From UM-FILTER-33-9 sp964530235 (GTDB lineage Bacteria > Patescibacteriota > Microgenomatia > UBA1406 > GWC2-37-13): a DNA stretch of 64,000 nt. Below, piece by piece: positions 47,653-54,330 of this stretch. The notes under the pieces are model-generated. The model did no database searches and had not been told where the DNA came from. It worked only from the letters and a program-made list of their open reading frames with translations. Each line of letters begins with the position of its first letter. Position 1 is the first letter of the stretch. The DNA lies in contig CAZGYB010000005.1 in NCBI GenBank assembly GCA_964530235.1, forward strand, positions 62,001-126,000, in the 5' to 3' direction. The position numbers and the translations under genes are program-made.

Positions 47653-48338
47653 ACTCCAAACACCTTATCCCACTTGCCTGTCTGGATGATTTCTTCAAGG
47701 TTGTGAAAACTTTTATTGATACGGTGATCGGTAAGCCTGTTTTGTGGGAAATTGTAGGTTCTTATTTTATCCGCTCGTTCTCCGGTTCCAATGCCCTGCA
47801 CATAAGAGACCATTGCTCCTTTTTTCCGCTCCTCCTCTAGTTGATACAGTTTTCCTTGAAGAATGTCAACGGCAATTTTTCGGTTGGCTTCCTGATATCT
47901 TTCTCGGCTTGCGGTTACGACAATTCCTGTCGGTTTGTGGGTTAACCGGACTGCTGTTGATACTTTGTTTACATTCTGCCCGCCATGACCTCCGGCACGG
48001 TAGAACTGCCAGTCAAGATCGTTTGGATTTAGTTTTACTTCCGACTGGAGTATTTGAGGGAGCACGACAATGACGCATGTTGAGGTGTGTATTCTTCCCT
48101 TGCGCTCGGTTTCAGGAATACGCTGTACGCGGTGTACACCGGTTTCATTTTTGAAAAACTCGTATGCACCGTCCCCTTTAATCATAACGGTGTTGTCGTC
48201 AAGATAATTGTATTTGAAGGATCTTTTGAGAGCGAACTTCAGATATGACATGAGAAGTTCCTGCATCCAGATCTTTGATTCATCGCCCCCGACACCGGGG
48301 AGTGCTTCGATGATTGCGATATTCGGGTTAACTAACAT
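47649..48338 (-). CDS. prfA: Peptide chain release factor 1, lacking domain 1
   Basis: 229 aa against ~360 in standard RF1. Present: VGGDESKIWMQELLMSYLKFA (domain 2 start), the codon-reading RIPETERKGRIHTSTCVI in which PET fills the RF1 PxT motif, and the catalytic YRAGGHGGQNVNKVSTAVRLTH with GGQ. The N-terminal helical domain 1 is absent, and the ATG at 48338 already overlaps the hisS stop by 7 nt, leaving no room for it. RF1 rather than RF2 by PxT. It terminates at UAA/UAG; RF2 for UGA is not in the window. Confidence 0.88.
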   Translation of the reverse strand: MLVNPNIAIIEALPGVGGDESKIWMQELLMSYLKFALKRSFKYNYLDDNTVMIKGDGAYEFFKNETGVHRVQRIPETERKGRIHTSTCVIVVLPQILQSEVKLNPNDLDWQFYRAGGHGGQNVNKVSTAVRLTHKPTGIVVTASRERYQEANRKIAVDILQGKLYQLEEERKKGAMVSYVQGIGTGERADKIRTYNFPQNRLTDHRINKSFHNLEEIIQTGKWDKVFGV

Positions 48339-49621
48339 AAAGATAGTTCAGTGATTTTTTGTTCCCCAGTTTTCATATTTTTTACCTTTACTTTTTTCTG
48401 GGCAATTTCCTCGGGTCCAAGAATGTACACCGTCTCAATATTTTTTTTGTTTGCGAACTTCAACTGTTTATCAAGCTTTGTTTGTTCATCCGGATACAGC
48501 AGAACGGTTTTGTTTTTCTTTCGTAATGCGCAAGCGAGTTGAATAGAGTGAAAAGTGTATTCGGGAGCAAAAATGGTGACAAGGCCGAGCGGAGTTTTAT
48601 CTTGATTCAGCATATTTCTTTCCTTTACGATTTCAATGATTCGTTCAATGCCGAACGAACCGCCGGTTGCAGGAATGTCGCGTCCCAGATACATATGAAC
48701 GAGTTTGTCATATCGTCCGCACCCTCCGACTGAGCCGACATTGCCTTCGGAAACAGAAAACTCCCAGACCGGGCCGGTATAATAAGCAAGTCCGCGGATT
48801 ATACTCAAGTCGAACTGAAAAAAAGACGAAGGAGTTCCCGATGCATTGAGAAACGAAAATATAGTTTTTAGTTCCTGAAGTCCTTGTTCTGCTGATTGAA
48901 TTCCCTGCATTTTCCGCAGTAACACCGATATAAGATTCTCAGCGGAATCCTTCATTGATACGATTTCGATTATTTTTTCGACGACTTTTTCAGAAACTCC
49001 TTTTTTTTCCATTTCCTCGGTTACTCCTTTTTTACCGATTTTTTCCCATTTATCCATAGCGATACAGATGGTGTAAAATTCGTTTGGGTTTGCTCCCGCA
49101 TACAAAGTCAAGCCGTCTATGAATTTGCGGTTGTTTATACGAGCCTTAAAATGAGCAAAGCCCAACTGTTGGAGGATTTCGATTCCCATTTGGATAAACT
49201 CCGCATCTGCAATCATGGAAGAACTGCCGAAGGTATCCGCATCACACTGATAAAACTCACGAAATCTGCCTTTTTGTGTATTGTCAGCACGCCAGACCGG
49301 TTGAATTTGATACCGTTTAAATGGAAGTGGAATTGTATCCGCATATTGGGCAATAACCCGGCATGCGGGGACGGTCAGATCGTATTTCATTGCAACACTT
49401 CTTCCCCCTCTGTCGGTGAAGCGGTATAATAACTGTTCTGCCTCTTTGCCGTACTTACCCAAGAGAATATCTGCATACTCGAGGACTGGTGTTTCAAGCG
49501 GTTCGTATCCGTATCGTTCAAAACCGTCCGAAAAAGTTTGGATAACTTTTTTTCTTATCACCATATCAGGAGGAAGAAAGTCGCGGAATCCTTTGAGTGT
49601 TTGAGGTTTTATTGACGACAT
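48332..49621 (-). CDS. hisS: Histidyl-tRNA synthetase
   Basis: 429 aa from ATG 49621 (MSSIKPQTLKGFRDFLP). Class II motifs: motif 1 near GYEPLETPVLEYADILLGK, motif 2 FRYTD-like YRFTDRGGRSVAMKYDLTVPACR and QIQPVWRADNTQKGRFREFYQCDADTFG, the HisA loop RGLAYYTGPVWEF, and motif 3 ATGGSFGIERIIEI. A C-terminal anticodon domain is present (~335-429). The frame is open to 49711, but TATAAT exactly 6 nt before ATG 49621 and the family start decide it. The murF stop codon is inside that box. Confidence 0.95.
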   Translation of the reverse strand: MSSIKPQTLKGFRDFLPPDMVIRKKVIQTFSDGFERYGYEPLETPVLEYADILLGKYGKEAEQLLYRFTDRGGRSVAMKYDLTVPACRVIAQYADTIPLPFKRYQIQPVWRADNTQKGRFREFYQCDADTFGSSSMIADAEFIQMGIEILQQLGFAHFKARINNRKFIDGLTLYAGANPNEFYTICIAMDKWEKIGKKGVTEEMEKKGVSEKVVEKIIEIVSMKDSAENLISVLLRKMQGIQSAEQGLQELKTIFSFLNASGTPSSFFQFDLSIIRGLAYYTGPVWEFSVSEGNVGSVGGCGRYDKLVHMYLGRDIPATGGSFGIERIIEIVKERNMLNQDKTPLGLVTIFAPEYTFHSIQLACALRKKNKTVLLYPDEQTKLDKQLKFANKKNIETVYILGPEEIAQKKVKVKNMKTGEQKITELSLC

Positions 49622-49627
49622 GTGAAA

Positions 49628-49633
49628 ATTATA
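49628..49633 (-). promoter_or_regulatory. Leaderless hisS -10 box containing the murF stop codon
   Basis: TGCTATAAT-TTTCAC-ATG on the minus strand, extended -10. TAA within TATAAT (49629-49631) ends murF. Confidence 0.7.
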
Positions 49634-50882
49634 GCACACGATATCCTTTTTCTTTGTACTTACAAACCGGGCAGTGATGATAAAACGGACAGACGATAAT
49701 AGAACAACCAAGTGATTCCCCCCTTAATTTCATAATAACCCGTTCCACATGGCGCAGGAGCGATCCTTTGAGATAGAGGAGGTCGCCTTTTTTAAGAACT
49801 TTTTTCAATACGGTTGATGCTTCTATAACATTCTCAGTCCAAAAAACAGATGAATTTTGAACTCCTAATTGCGTTATTTTACCTGCGGTATGTTTATGGA
49901 GTGGGCCAATAAGAATTACCGCATCAAGCGACAGCTGCGTAAGGAGAGATCCGATTTTCATATGTTCTTCTTCTGGTTTTTCCAATTCGCCCATTTCCGC
50001 AAGCACTGCAATTTTTCGTCCGCTATGCGAAAGTTCAGATACTGTTTTCAGTCCGGATGCAACAGATGAAGGATTCGCGCGCAGTGAATCATTGATGAGA
50101 ACTGTTTCCAATGGTCCTTTCTCAACGCTCATGCGTCCCTCAAGCGGAGTAACAGCGTTAAGAGTTTCTTGAAAACGCCTGAGATCAGTTTTTCCGAGCA
50201 CCGAGTAGACAGCATATGCCGTAAGAATGCTGTATATGTGGTGCTTTCCAAACAGGGGTATTCTTGCGTCAAAATAGACCGGTAATCCTTTTTTTTGGTT
50301 ATCCGTAACAGTGCAATCAAGATGATTAAGATTTACCGCTATGTCAGTTGCTCGGATGGTATTTTTTTCAGATTTTCCATACCAAATTACGTTCGGTCTT
50401 TGCGGGTCAATCATGGAACGCACCTGTAAATCGTCTCCGTTCGCGATGATATATCCATTCAAGGGAACTGCGTCAATTAATTTCTTTTTTTCAGCAGATA
50501 GTTGTTCTAATGATCCAAAATGATCTTTATCGGTATGAACGGAAGATATGCCTGTAATTATTGCTATTTTTGGCTTTACGATTTGAAGATGTATATCCAT
50601 TTCTCCAGGTCGGTCTACTCCGAGTTCAAACAGGGCATACTTTGTTTGGGGACCAACGTGAAGCGCGGTTATGGGTACGTTATAAACAGTGTCCAAGTTG
50701 ATATTAGTGGAAACAGTTTTACCGAAAGCCTGTAACAATAGAAAAAGAACATGGGTTGTTGATGTTTTTCCCTGGCTACCGGTAATGCCGATTTGTAGTG
50801 CAGGCATATGCGCTAACCATTGCCGTGCAAGGAAACGCCTGCCTGAATGAAAAAGTTGTTTAATAGGATTGGGTTTATACAC
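49629..50882 (-). CDS. murF: MurF-like Mur ligase without N-terminal domain, Cys/His tail
   Basis: 417 aa. The ATP site GITGSQGKTSTTHVLF begins already at residue ~32, so the ~80-residue UDP-binding domain 1 of MurF is missing. Central domain: FELGVDRPGEMDIHLQIVKPKIAIITGISSVH (MurF EMG..HPGEI equivalent). C-terminal domain: INDSLRANPSSV (MurF DDSYNANP equivalent) and LKGSLLRHVERVI. The last ~25 residues add GCSIIVCPFYHHCPVCKYK, a C-x5-C-x3-HH-C-x2-C cluster not normal for Mur ligases. It probably joins D-Ala-D-Ala to the muropeptide. Its start abuts the cysS stop. Confidence 0.8.
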   Translation of the reverse strand: MYKPNPIKQLFHSGRRFLARQWLAHMPALQIGITGSQGKTSTTHVLFLLLQAFGKTVSTNINLDTVYNVPITALHVGPQTKYALFELGVDRPGEMDIHLQIVKPKIAIITGISSVHTDKDHFGSLEQLSAEKKKLIDAVPLNGYIIANGDDLQVRSMIDPQRPNVIWYGKSEKNTIRATDIAVNLNHLDCTVTDNQKKGLPVYFDARIPLFGKHHIYSILTAYAVYSVLGKTDLRRFQETLNAVTPLEGRMSVEKGPLETVLINDSLRANPSSVASGLKTVSELSHSGRKIAVLAEMGELEKPEEEHMKIGSLLTQLSLDAVILIGPLHKHTAGKITQLGVQNSSVFWTENVIEASTVLKKVLKKGDLLYLKGSLLRHVERVIMKLRGESLGCSIIVCPFYHHCPVCKYKEKGYRVL

Positions 50883-52286
50883 CTACTTTTTGGGCTTAAT
50901 AAGAAATGTGTCTTGTGTATCTTCAATGATAAAACCTTTTTGTTCTATTTCTCGGCGTAATTGGTCTGCGGTTGAGAAATCACTTTTTTGTTTTGCCTTT
51001 AATCGTTCGTTGGCTATTTCAATAATTTCCTGGGGAATTGATTTTTTTCCTACCTCTTGTAATTGTAAGCCAAAAATAGAGTCGAATTCAAATATAAGAT
51101 TTAACTTATCCTTGGGTAAAAGATCGGACTTTACTACTTCCCAAAGGAGAGCTAACGCTTGAGGAATCTCAAAGTCAAGGGAAAGGAAGGCGCTGAAACG
51201 ATTGCGATAGTTTTGTACTTTATCTTTTTGAGGTGCATTATTATCCTTTGATTTTTGAGCTTTGAGATGTATTATCCAGTCTTTCAGCTTCCCGTATGCT
51301 TCGGTAGCCGATTCTAATGCCTCCCAGGTAAAGTTTTGTTTGGAACGATAATGTGCTTGCAGAAAAAAGTATCGCAGATCAAGGGGGTCAACCCCTTTTT
51401 CTTCTATATCGTGAAGAGTAATTGACGTCCCTTCAGATTTAGCCATTTTTGTGTTCTCGACATTGAGATGTTCATTGTGAATCCAATAATGACAGAATGG
51501 AACCCCGTTCGCACTTTCACTTTGGGCGATTTCATTAGTATGGTGGACAGAAATATGCTCGACGCCTCCCATATGAATATCAATCGTGTCACCGAGAAGT
51601 TTTTTTGCCATGGCGCTACATTCAATATGCCAGCCGGGAAATCCAATCCCCCATGGTGAATTCCATGTTTGAAGCGCATTCTTGTGTGCGCCTTTTTTGA
51701 AGAACCACAGTGCGAAATCGGCAAAATGTTTTTTGTTCGGATCTTGTATGTTTCCTTTTCCTGAACCCTGTACATTTAATTCGACTTTTTGTTTATTCAG
51801 TAAATTATACTGCGGAAATGTACTTACATCAAAATAAACTGCATATTCGGTTATATAAGCATATTTTTTTTCGACAAGTTTCTGCACCATAGCAATCATT
51901 TCTGGTATGAACTCGGTAGCACGAGGTGTTTGAGTGGGTTGGAGTGTATTTAATTTTCGAATATCTTCATTGAAAATTTGTATATACTTTTCAGCGATCT
52001 GATTCGGAGAAAGTCCTTCGCGCTTGGACCCCTTTTCCATTTTATCCTCCCCTTCATCCTGATCTGAGGTGAGATGTCCGACATCAGTATAGTTTCGGAC
52101 GAATGTAACCTGATAGCCAAGGTAAAGGAGTGATCTTCTGATAAAATCAGCGCATACTACTGCACGCATATTTCCGATGTGTTGCACCCAATATACTGTT
52201 GGTCCGCAGTGGTAAAAGCGAATAAGATTTTTGTCAATGGGTTTAAACTCGTCAAGACTCCGAGTAAGGGTATTAAAAATTTTCAT
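50883..52286 (-). CDS. cysS: Cysteinyl-tRNA synthetase
   Basis: 467 aa. Class I: CGPTVYWVQHIGNMRA (HIGH equivalent HIGN, ~28-43, with the zinc Cys28), FRNYTDVGH, GWHIECSAMAKKLLG, HHTNEIAQSE, and KMAKSEGTSITL (KMSKS equivalent). Anticodon-binding helices follow to the C-terminus, which keeps EIEQKGFIIEDT. TATAAT at 52309-52314 gives a ~16-nt leader without SD. Its stop is immediately followed by the murF start. Confidence 0.97.
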   Translation of the reverse strand: MKIFNTLTRSLDEFKPIDKNLIRFYHCGPTVYWVQHIGNMRAVVCADFIRRSLLYLGYQVTFVRNYTDVGHLTSDQDEGEDKMEKGSKREGLSPNQIAEKYIQIFNEDIRKLNTLQPTQTPRATEFIPEMIAMVQKLVEKKYAYITEYAVYFDVSTFPQYNLLNKQKVELNVQGSGKGNIQDPNKKHFADFALWFFKKGAHKNALQTWNSPWGIGFPGWHIECSAMAKKLLGDTIDIHMGGVEHISVHHTNEIAQSESANGVPFCHYWIHNEHLNVENTKMAKSEGTSITLHDIEEKGVDPLDLRYFFLQAHYRSKQNFTWEALESATEAYGKLKDWIIHLKAQKSKDNNAPQKDKVQNYRNRFSAFLSLDFEIPQALALLWEVVKSDLLPKDKLNLIFEFDSIFGLQLQEVGKKSIPQEIIEIANERLKAKQKSDFSTADQLRREIEQKGFIIEDTQDTFLIKPKK

Positions 52287-52308
52287 GTAAGAGGAATAAA
52301 ATTACACC

Positions 52309-52314
52309 ATTATA
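52309..52314 (-). promoter_or_regulatory. cysS -10 box, extended type
   Basis: TGCTATAAT on the minus strand, 22 nt before ATG 52286; a leadered contrast to hisS. Confidence 0.5.
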
Positions 52315-52335
52315 GCATACCTGGAGAGTCCGAAT

Positions 52336-53106
52336 TTAAAAAGAAAAACGCGAGATAATCGGAAGATGGTCGGAAAAACGAATATTCAAAGTCTGAGAGC
52401 TGATTACCCTGCAGTTTTTGTAAAAGACATAGTCGAGTTTCAGAAGATTATTAAAAACCTTTATAAATAATCTGTTGACAAAACGTTCGGCAAAGTTATT
52501 AGGATAAAAGCCGTGATGCATGGTTGAATAAATAGTATTTGAGGCTTCTTTGAATCCGTAACTGCTCATTAGTTTCTCCAATTTTTTTCTATGATAAGGG
52601 TAATTAAAATCACCAACGAGAACAGTGGGATTTTTTATGTTCATGTCAATTCCCGTCATAGTTTTGTGTAACTGTTTCAGCCGAATGCTGTTCGCCCCGA
52701 AGCAGGTAAGGTGAATATTATATGTAGTAATTGTCTTGTTACTTGCAATGATTCGAAAGTTGGAGATAAGTGTTGATCTTTTTGATCTCCCCATTTTCAG
52801 AATGCGAATAACATGGGCAACCATATCGAAAATTCCAAACGGGAGGATTACGCTGTTTGAAGATTTATGTTGAAATTTATCAGGGTTATAAAAAGTTGCA
52901 ACTCCGTAGATAGATCCTGATTTGATAAACGAATTGGAGTAATCTGCCAGTTTGTATCCAAGAGCTTCTACTTCCTTAAGTGATTTTCTTGACGTTGCGA
53001 TTTCCTGCAGACAAATAATATCTGGTTTATGTTCGGTAATAATTTTTTGCAAACTGTTTTTACCTTTACCAAAAAGTGTATTGTACGTTAAAACAGAAAA
53101 TTCCAT
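52336..53106 (-). CDS. Endonuclease/exonuclease/phosphatase family protein
   Basis: 256 aa. EEP fold: VLTYNTLFGKG (~5-15), DIICLQEI (metal Glu, ~30), TTYNIHLTCFG, VLVGDFNYPY (D and N, ~140) and FSDHLPIISRF at the C-terminus (catalytic D-H). It could be a nuclease, a phosphodiesterase or a lipid phosphatase; no targeting sequence is visible, so it is probably cytoplasmic. Stand-alone, between cysS and the tRNA locus. A loose AATAAT lies just upstream of the start. Confidence 0.88.
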   Translation of the reverse strand: MEFSVLTYNTLFGKGKNSLQKIITEHKPDIICLQEIATSRKSLKEVEALGYKLADYSNSFIKSGSIYGVATFYNPDKFQHKSSNSVILPFGIFDMVAHVIRILKMGRSKRSTLISNFRIIASNKTITTYNIHLTCFGANSIRLKQLHKTMTGIDMNIKNPTVLVGDFNYPYHRKKLEKLMSSYGFKEASNTIYSTMHHGFYPNNFAERFVNRLFIKVFNNLLKLDYVFYKNCRVISSQTLNIRFSDHLPIISRFSF

Positions 53107-53125
53107 AGTAAATTATTGAGATAAG

Positions 53126-53158
53126 TCGGGATGGCGGGACTTGAACCCACGACCTCAC
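53126..53158 (-). pseudogene. 3' half of a split tRNA-Pro-like gene
   Basis: The T-arm GTGGGTTCAAGTCCCGC is identical to the intact tRNA; the acceptor strand CATCCCG (53127-53133) and discriminator A follow. There is no matching 5' part next to it; instead a hairpin (53162-53187) precedes. Its acceptor pairs with CGGGATG of the 5' half at 53332-53338, on the far side of the intact tRNA. Confidence 0.75.
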
Positions 53159-53161
53159 GGT

Positions 53162-53187
53162 CACTGGAAAGCATTTCCTTTCCAGTG
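53162..53187 (-). repeat. Perfect 10-bp hairpin beside the split tRNA
   Basis: CACTGGAAAG (53162-53171) and CTTTCCAGTG (53178-53187) around a 6-nt loop CATTTC (plus strand). It directly abuts the 3' half of the split tRNA; no T-run follows. Confidence 0.7.
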
Positions 53188-53208
53188 CAAGCCTTTATAC
53201 TGTAAAAG

Positions 53209-53281
53209 TCGGGACGGCGGGACTTGAACCCACGACCTCGCGGTCCCGAACCGCGTGTTCTACCATCTGAACTACGTCCCG
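53209..53281 (-). tRNA. tRNA-Pro (anticodon CGG)
   Basis: Complete 73-nt cloverleaf: acceptor CGGGACG/CGTCCCG, D-arm GTTCAGATGGTAGAAC, anticodon stem CGCGG/CCGCG with loop TTCGGGA (CGG, reading CCG proline codons), T-arm GTGGG-TTCAAGT-CCCGC, discriminator A. CCA is not encoded. A 12-bp inverted repeat (53201-53212 and 53285-53296) flanks it, and two halves of a related tRNA lie outside. Confidence 0.93.
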
Positions 53282-53296
53282 TTACCGACTTTTACA

Positions 53297-53338
53297 TGTA
53301 CGAACCCGCACCTGTTCTACCATCTGAACTACATCCCG
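53297..53338 (-). pseudogene. 5' half of a split tRNA-Pro-like gene
   Basis: Acceptor CGGGATG (53332-53338), TA, and a D-arm GTTCAGATGGTAGAAC (53314-53329) identical to the intact tRNA. Similarity then fades in the anticodon region (AGGTGCGGGTTCG). The acceptor differs from the intact tRNA by one base and matches the 3' half at 53126. Confidence 0.75.
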
Positions 53339-53361
53339 AAATCAACCAAAATCACATTATA

Positions 53362-53883
53362 TCAATTTTTCCCGCTGTTTGGCTTCATTTCAGCGGGATC
53401 AGGCACACGTGCTTTTTTACGGGCTTGACCAAGACGGGATTTTTGTTTACCCTGTGCTTCAATGGGTTGGGGTTGATTTTCCTGTTGTTTTTTTCTTTGT
53501 TTTTCCTGATCTTCCGAAAGTTCTTGCTGTTTTTTTTCATGCTCTTTTTGTTTACTGAGTTGTAAGGTTTTTTCTTCGTCTGACTTGACGAGTTGAAAAA
53601 GACGATTTCTCAGCATATCTGTTTTTTGCTCATCTTGACGAGAGTACTGTTCTCTTAACTTATCAAACTGAAGGGGCGTGTGATTTTTGTTCCTTTGGTT
53701 TAAGTTTTCGGGATTACTTGATTCTGTTGTTTGTGCATGAGGTTTTTGAGTAATGTGCTCAAAAATACTTGCAGGAGAAAAAGTCTGTTTCAAGTCCGCA
53801 GCCGTTTTTCGGGCTGTTGATTTACCAAGCTCTGAGAGTTGTTCGATTATGTCGTCTGACAAAGCACTCGTTTTTTTAGGCAT
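53362..53883 (-). CDS. Gln/Lys-rich coiled-coil protein of unknown function
   Basis: 173 aa, very hydrophilic. Residues ~1-60 include a helix (DDIIEQLSELGKSTARKTAADLKQ), then a low-complexity linker, then a long charged coiled coil (~75-140: REQYSRQDEQKTDMLRNRL to KQKEHEKKQQELSEDQEKQR), then a basic Pro/Lys tail. No enzymatic motif. A DNA- or RNA-associated or cell-structure role is possible but not shown. The upstream TATAAG box is 8 nt from the ATG. It is adjacent to the tRNA locus. Confidence 0.65.
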   Translation of the reverse strand: MPKKTSALSDDIIEQLSELGKSTARKTAADLKQTFSPASIFEHITQKPHAQTTESSNPENLNQRNKNHTPLQFDKLREQYSRQDEQKTDMLRNRLFQLVKSDEEKTLQLSKQKEHEKKQQELSEDQEKQRKKQQENQPQPIEAQGKQKSRLGQARKKARVPDPAEMKPNSGKN

Positions 53884-53902
53884 TTTGACTACTTATATAT
53901 AA

Positions 53903-54202
53903 CTATATTCCCAGCAAAGCTTTTCCTCTCTCTGTCATTTTTTCCATTGACCACGGAGGATCAAAGGTGAGCTCTATTTCGACTTTTGAAACACCTGCAT
54001 TCTTAAGTTTAGTACGAATATCATTTTCAATAACATCAAAGAGAGGACAGCCAATTGTTGTGAGAGTCATGACAATTTTAACTGAATTATTCGAATTAAC
54101 CGTAACATTATAAACAAGACCAAGATCAACAATAGACATATTTAACTCAGGATCAATTACTGTTTCAAGTGTTTTAAGGACGCTTTTTTTGTTTATTTTC
54201 AT
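53903..54202 (-). CDS. MIP18/DUF59 family Fe-S assembly factor (SufT/PaaD-like)
   Basis: 99 aa. LETVIDPELNMSIVDLGLVYNV (~12-33) and the conserved Cys in LTTIGCPLFDVIENDI (~53), then EIELTFDPPWSMEKMTERGK, are the family signature. Such proteins help mature iron-sulphur proteins. No suf/isc genes are in the window. A TATACT box lies about 17 nt upstream of the start. Confidence 0.92.
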   Translation of the reverse strand: MKINKKSVLKTLETVIDPELNMSIVDLGLVYNVTVNSNNSVKIVMTLTTIGCPLFDVIENDIRTKLKNAGVSKVEIELTFDPPWSMEKMTERGKALLGI

Positions 54203-54330
54203 AATCCGTTTTCATGAGTATACTTTCGACTTAGTCTCCGATATAATTATGTGTATTCATTGTATCCTATATTGATATGCAATGAAAATGCAAGTAGTAA
54301 TCTATACTGTTATTTATTTATCTAGTGCAT

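Noticed and set aside
53126..53338. Group I or archaeal-type tRNA intron inside a tRNA
   Set aside because: The interrupting sequence is itself a full tRNA, and the outer anticodon arm cannot be rebuilt, so a spliceable intron is not supported.
53224..53565. 113-aa plus-strand open frame across the tRNA locus
   Set aside because: Begins inside the tRNA-Pro gene and runs antisense to the coiled-coil gene; no evidence of coding.
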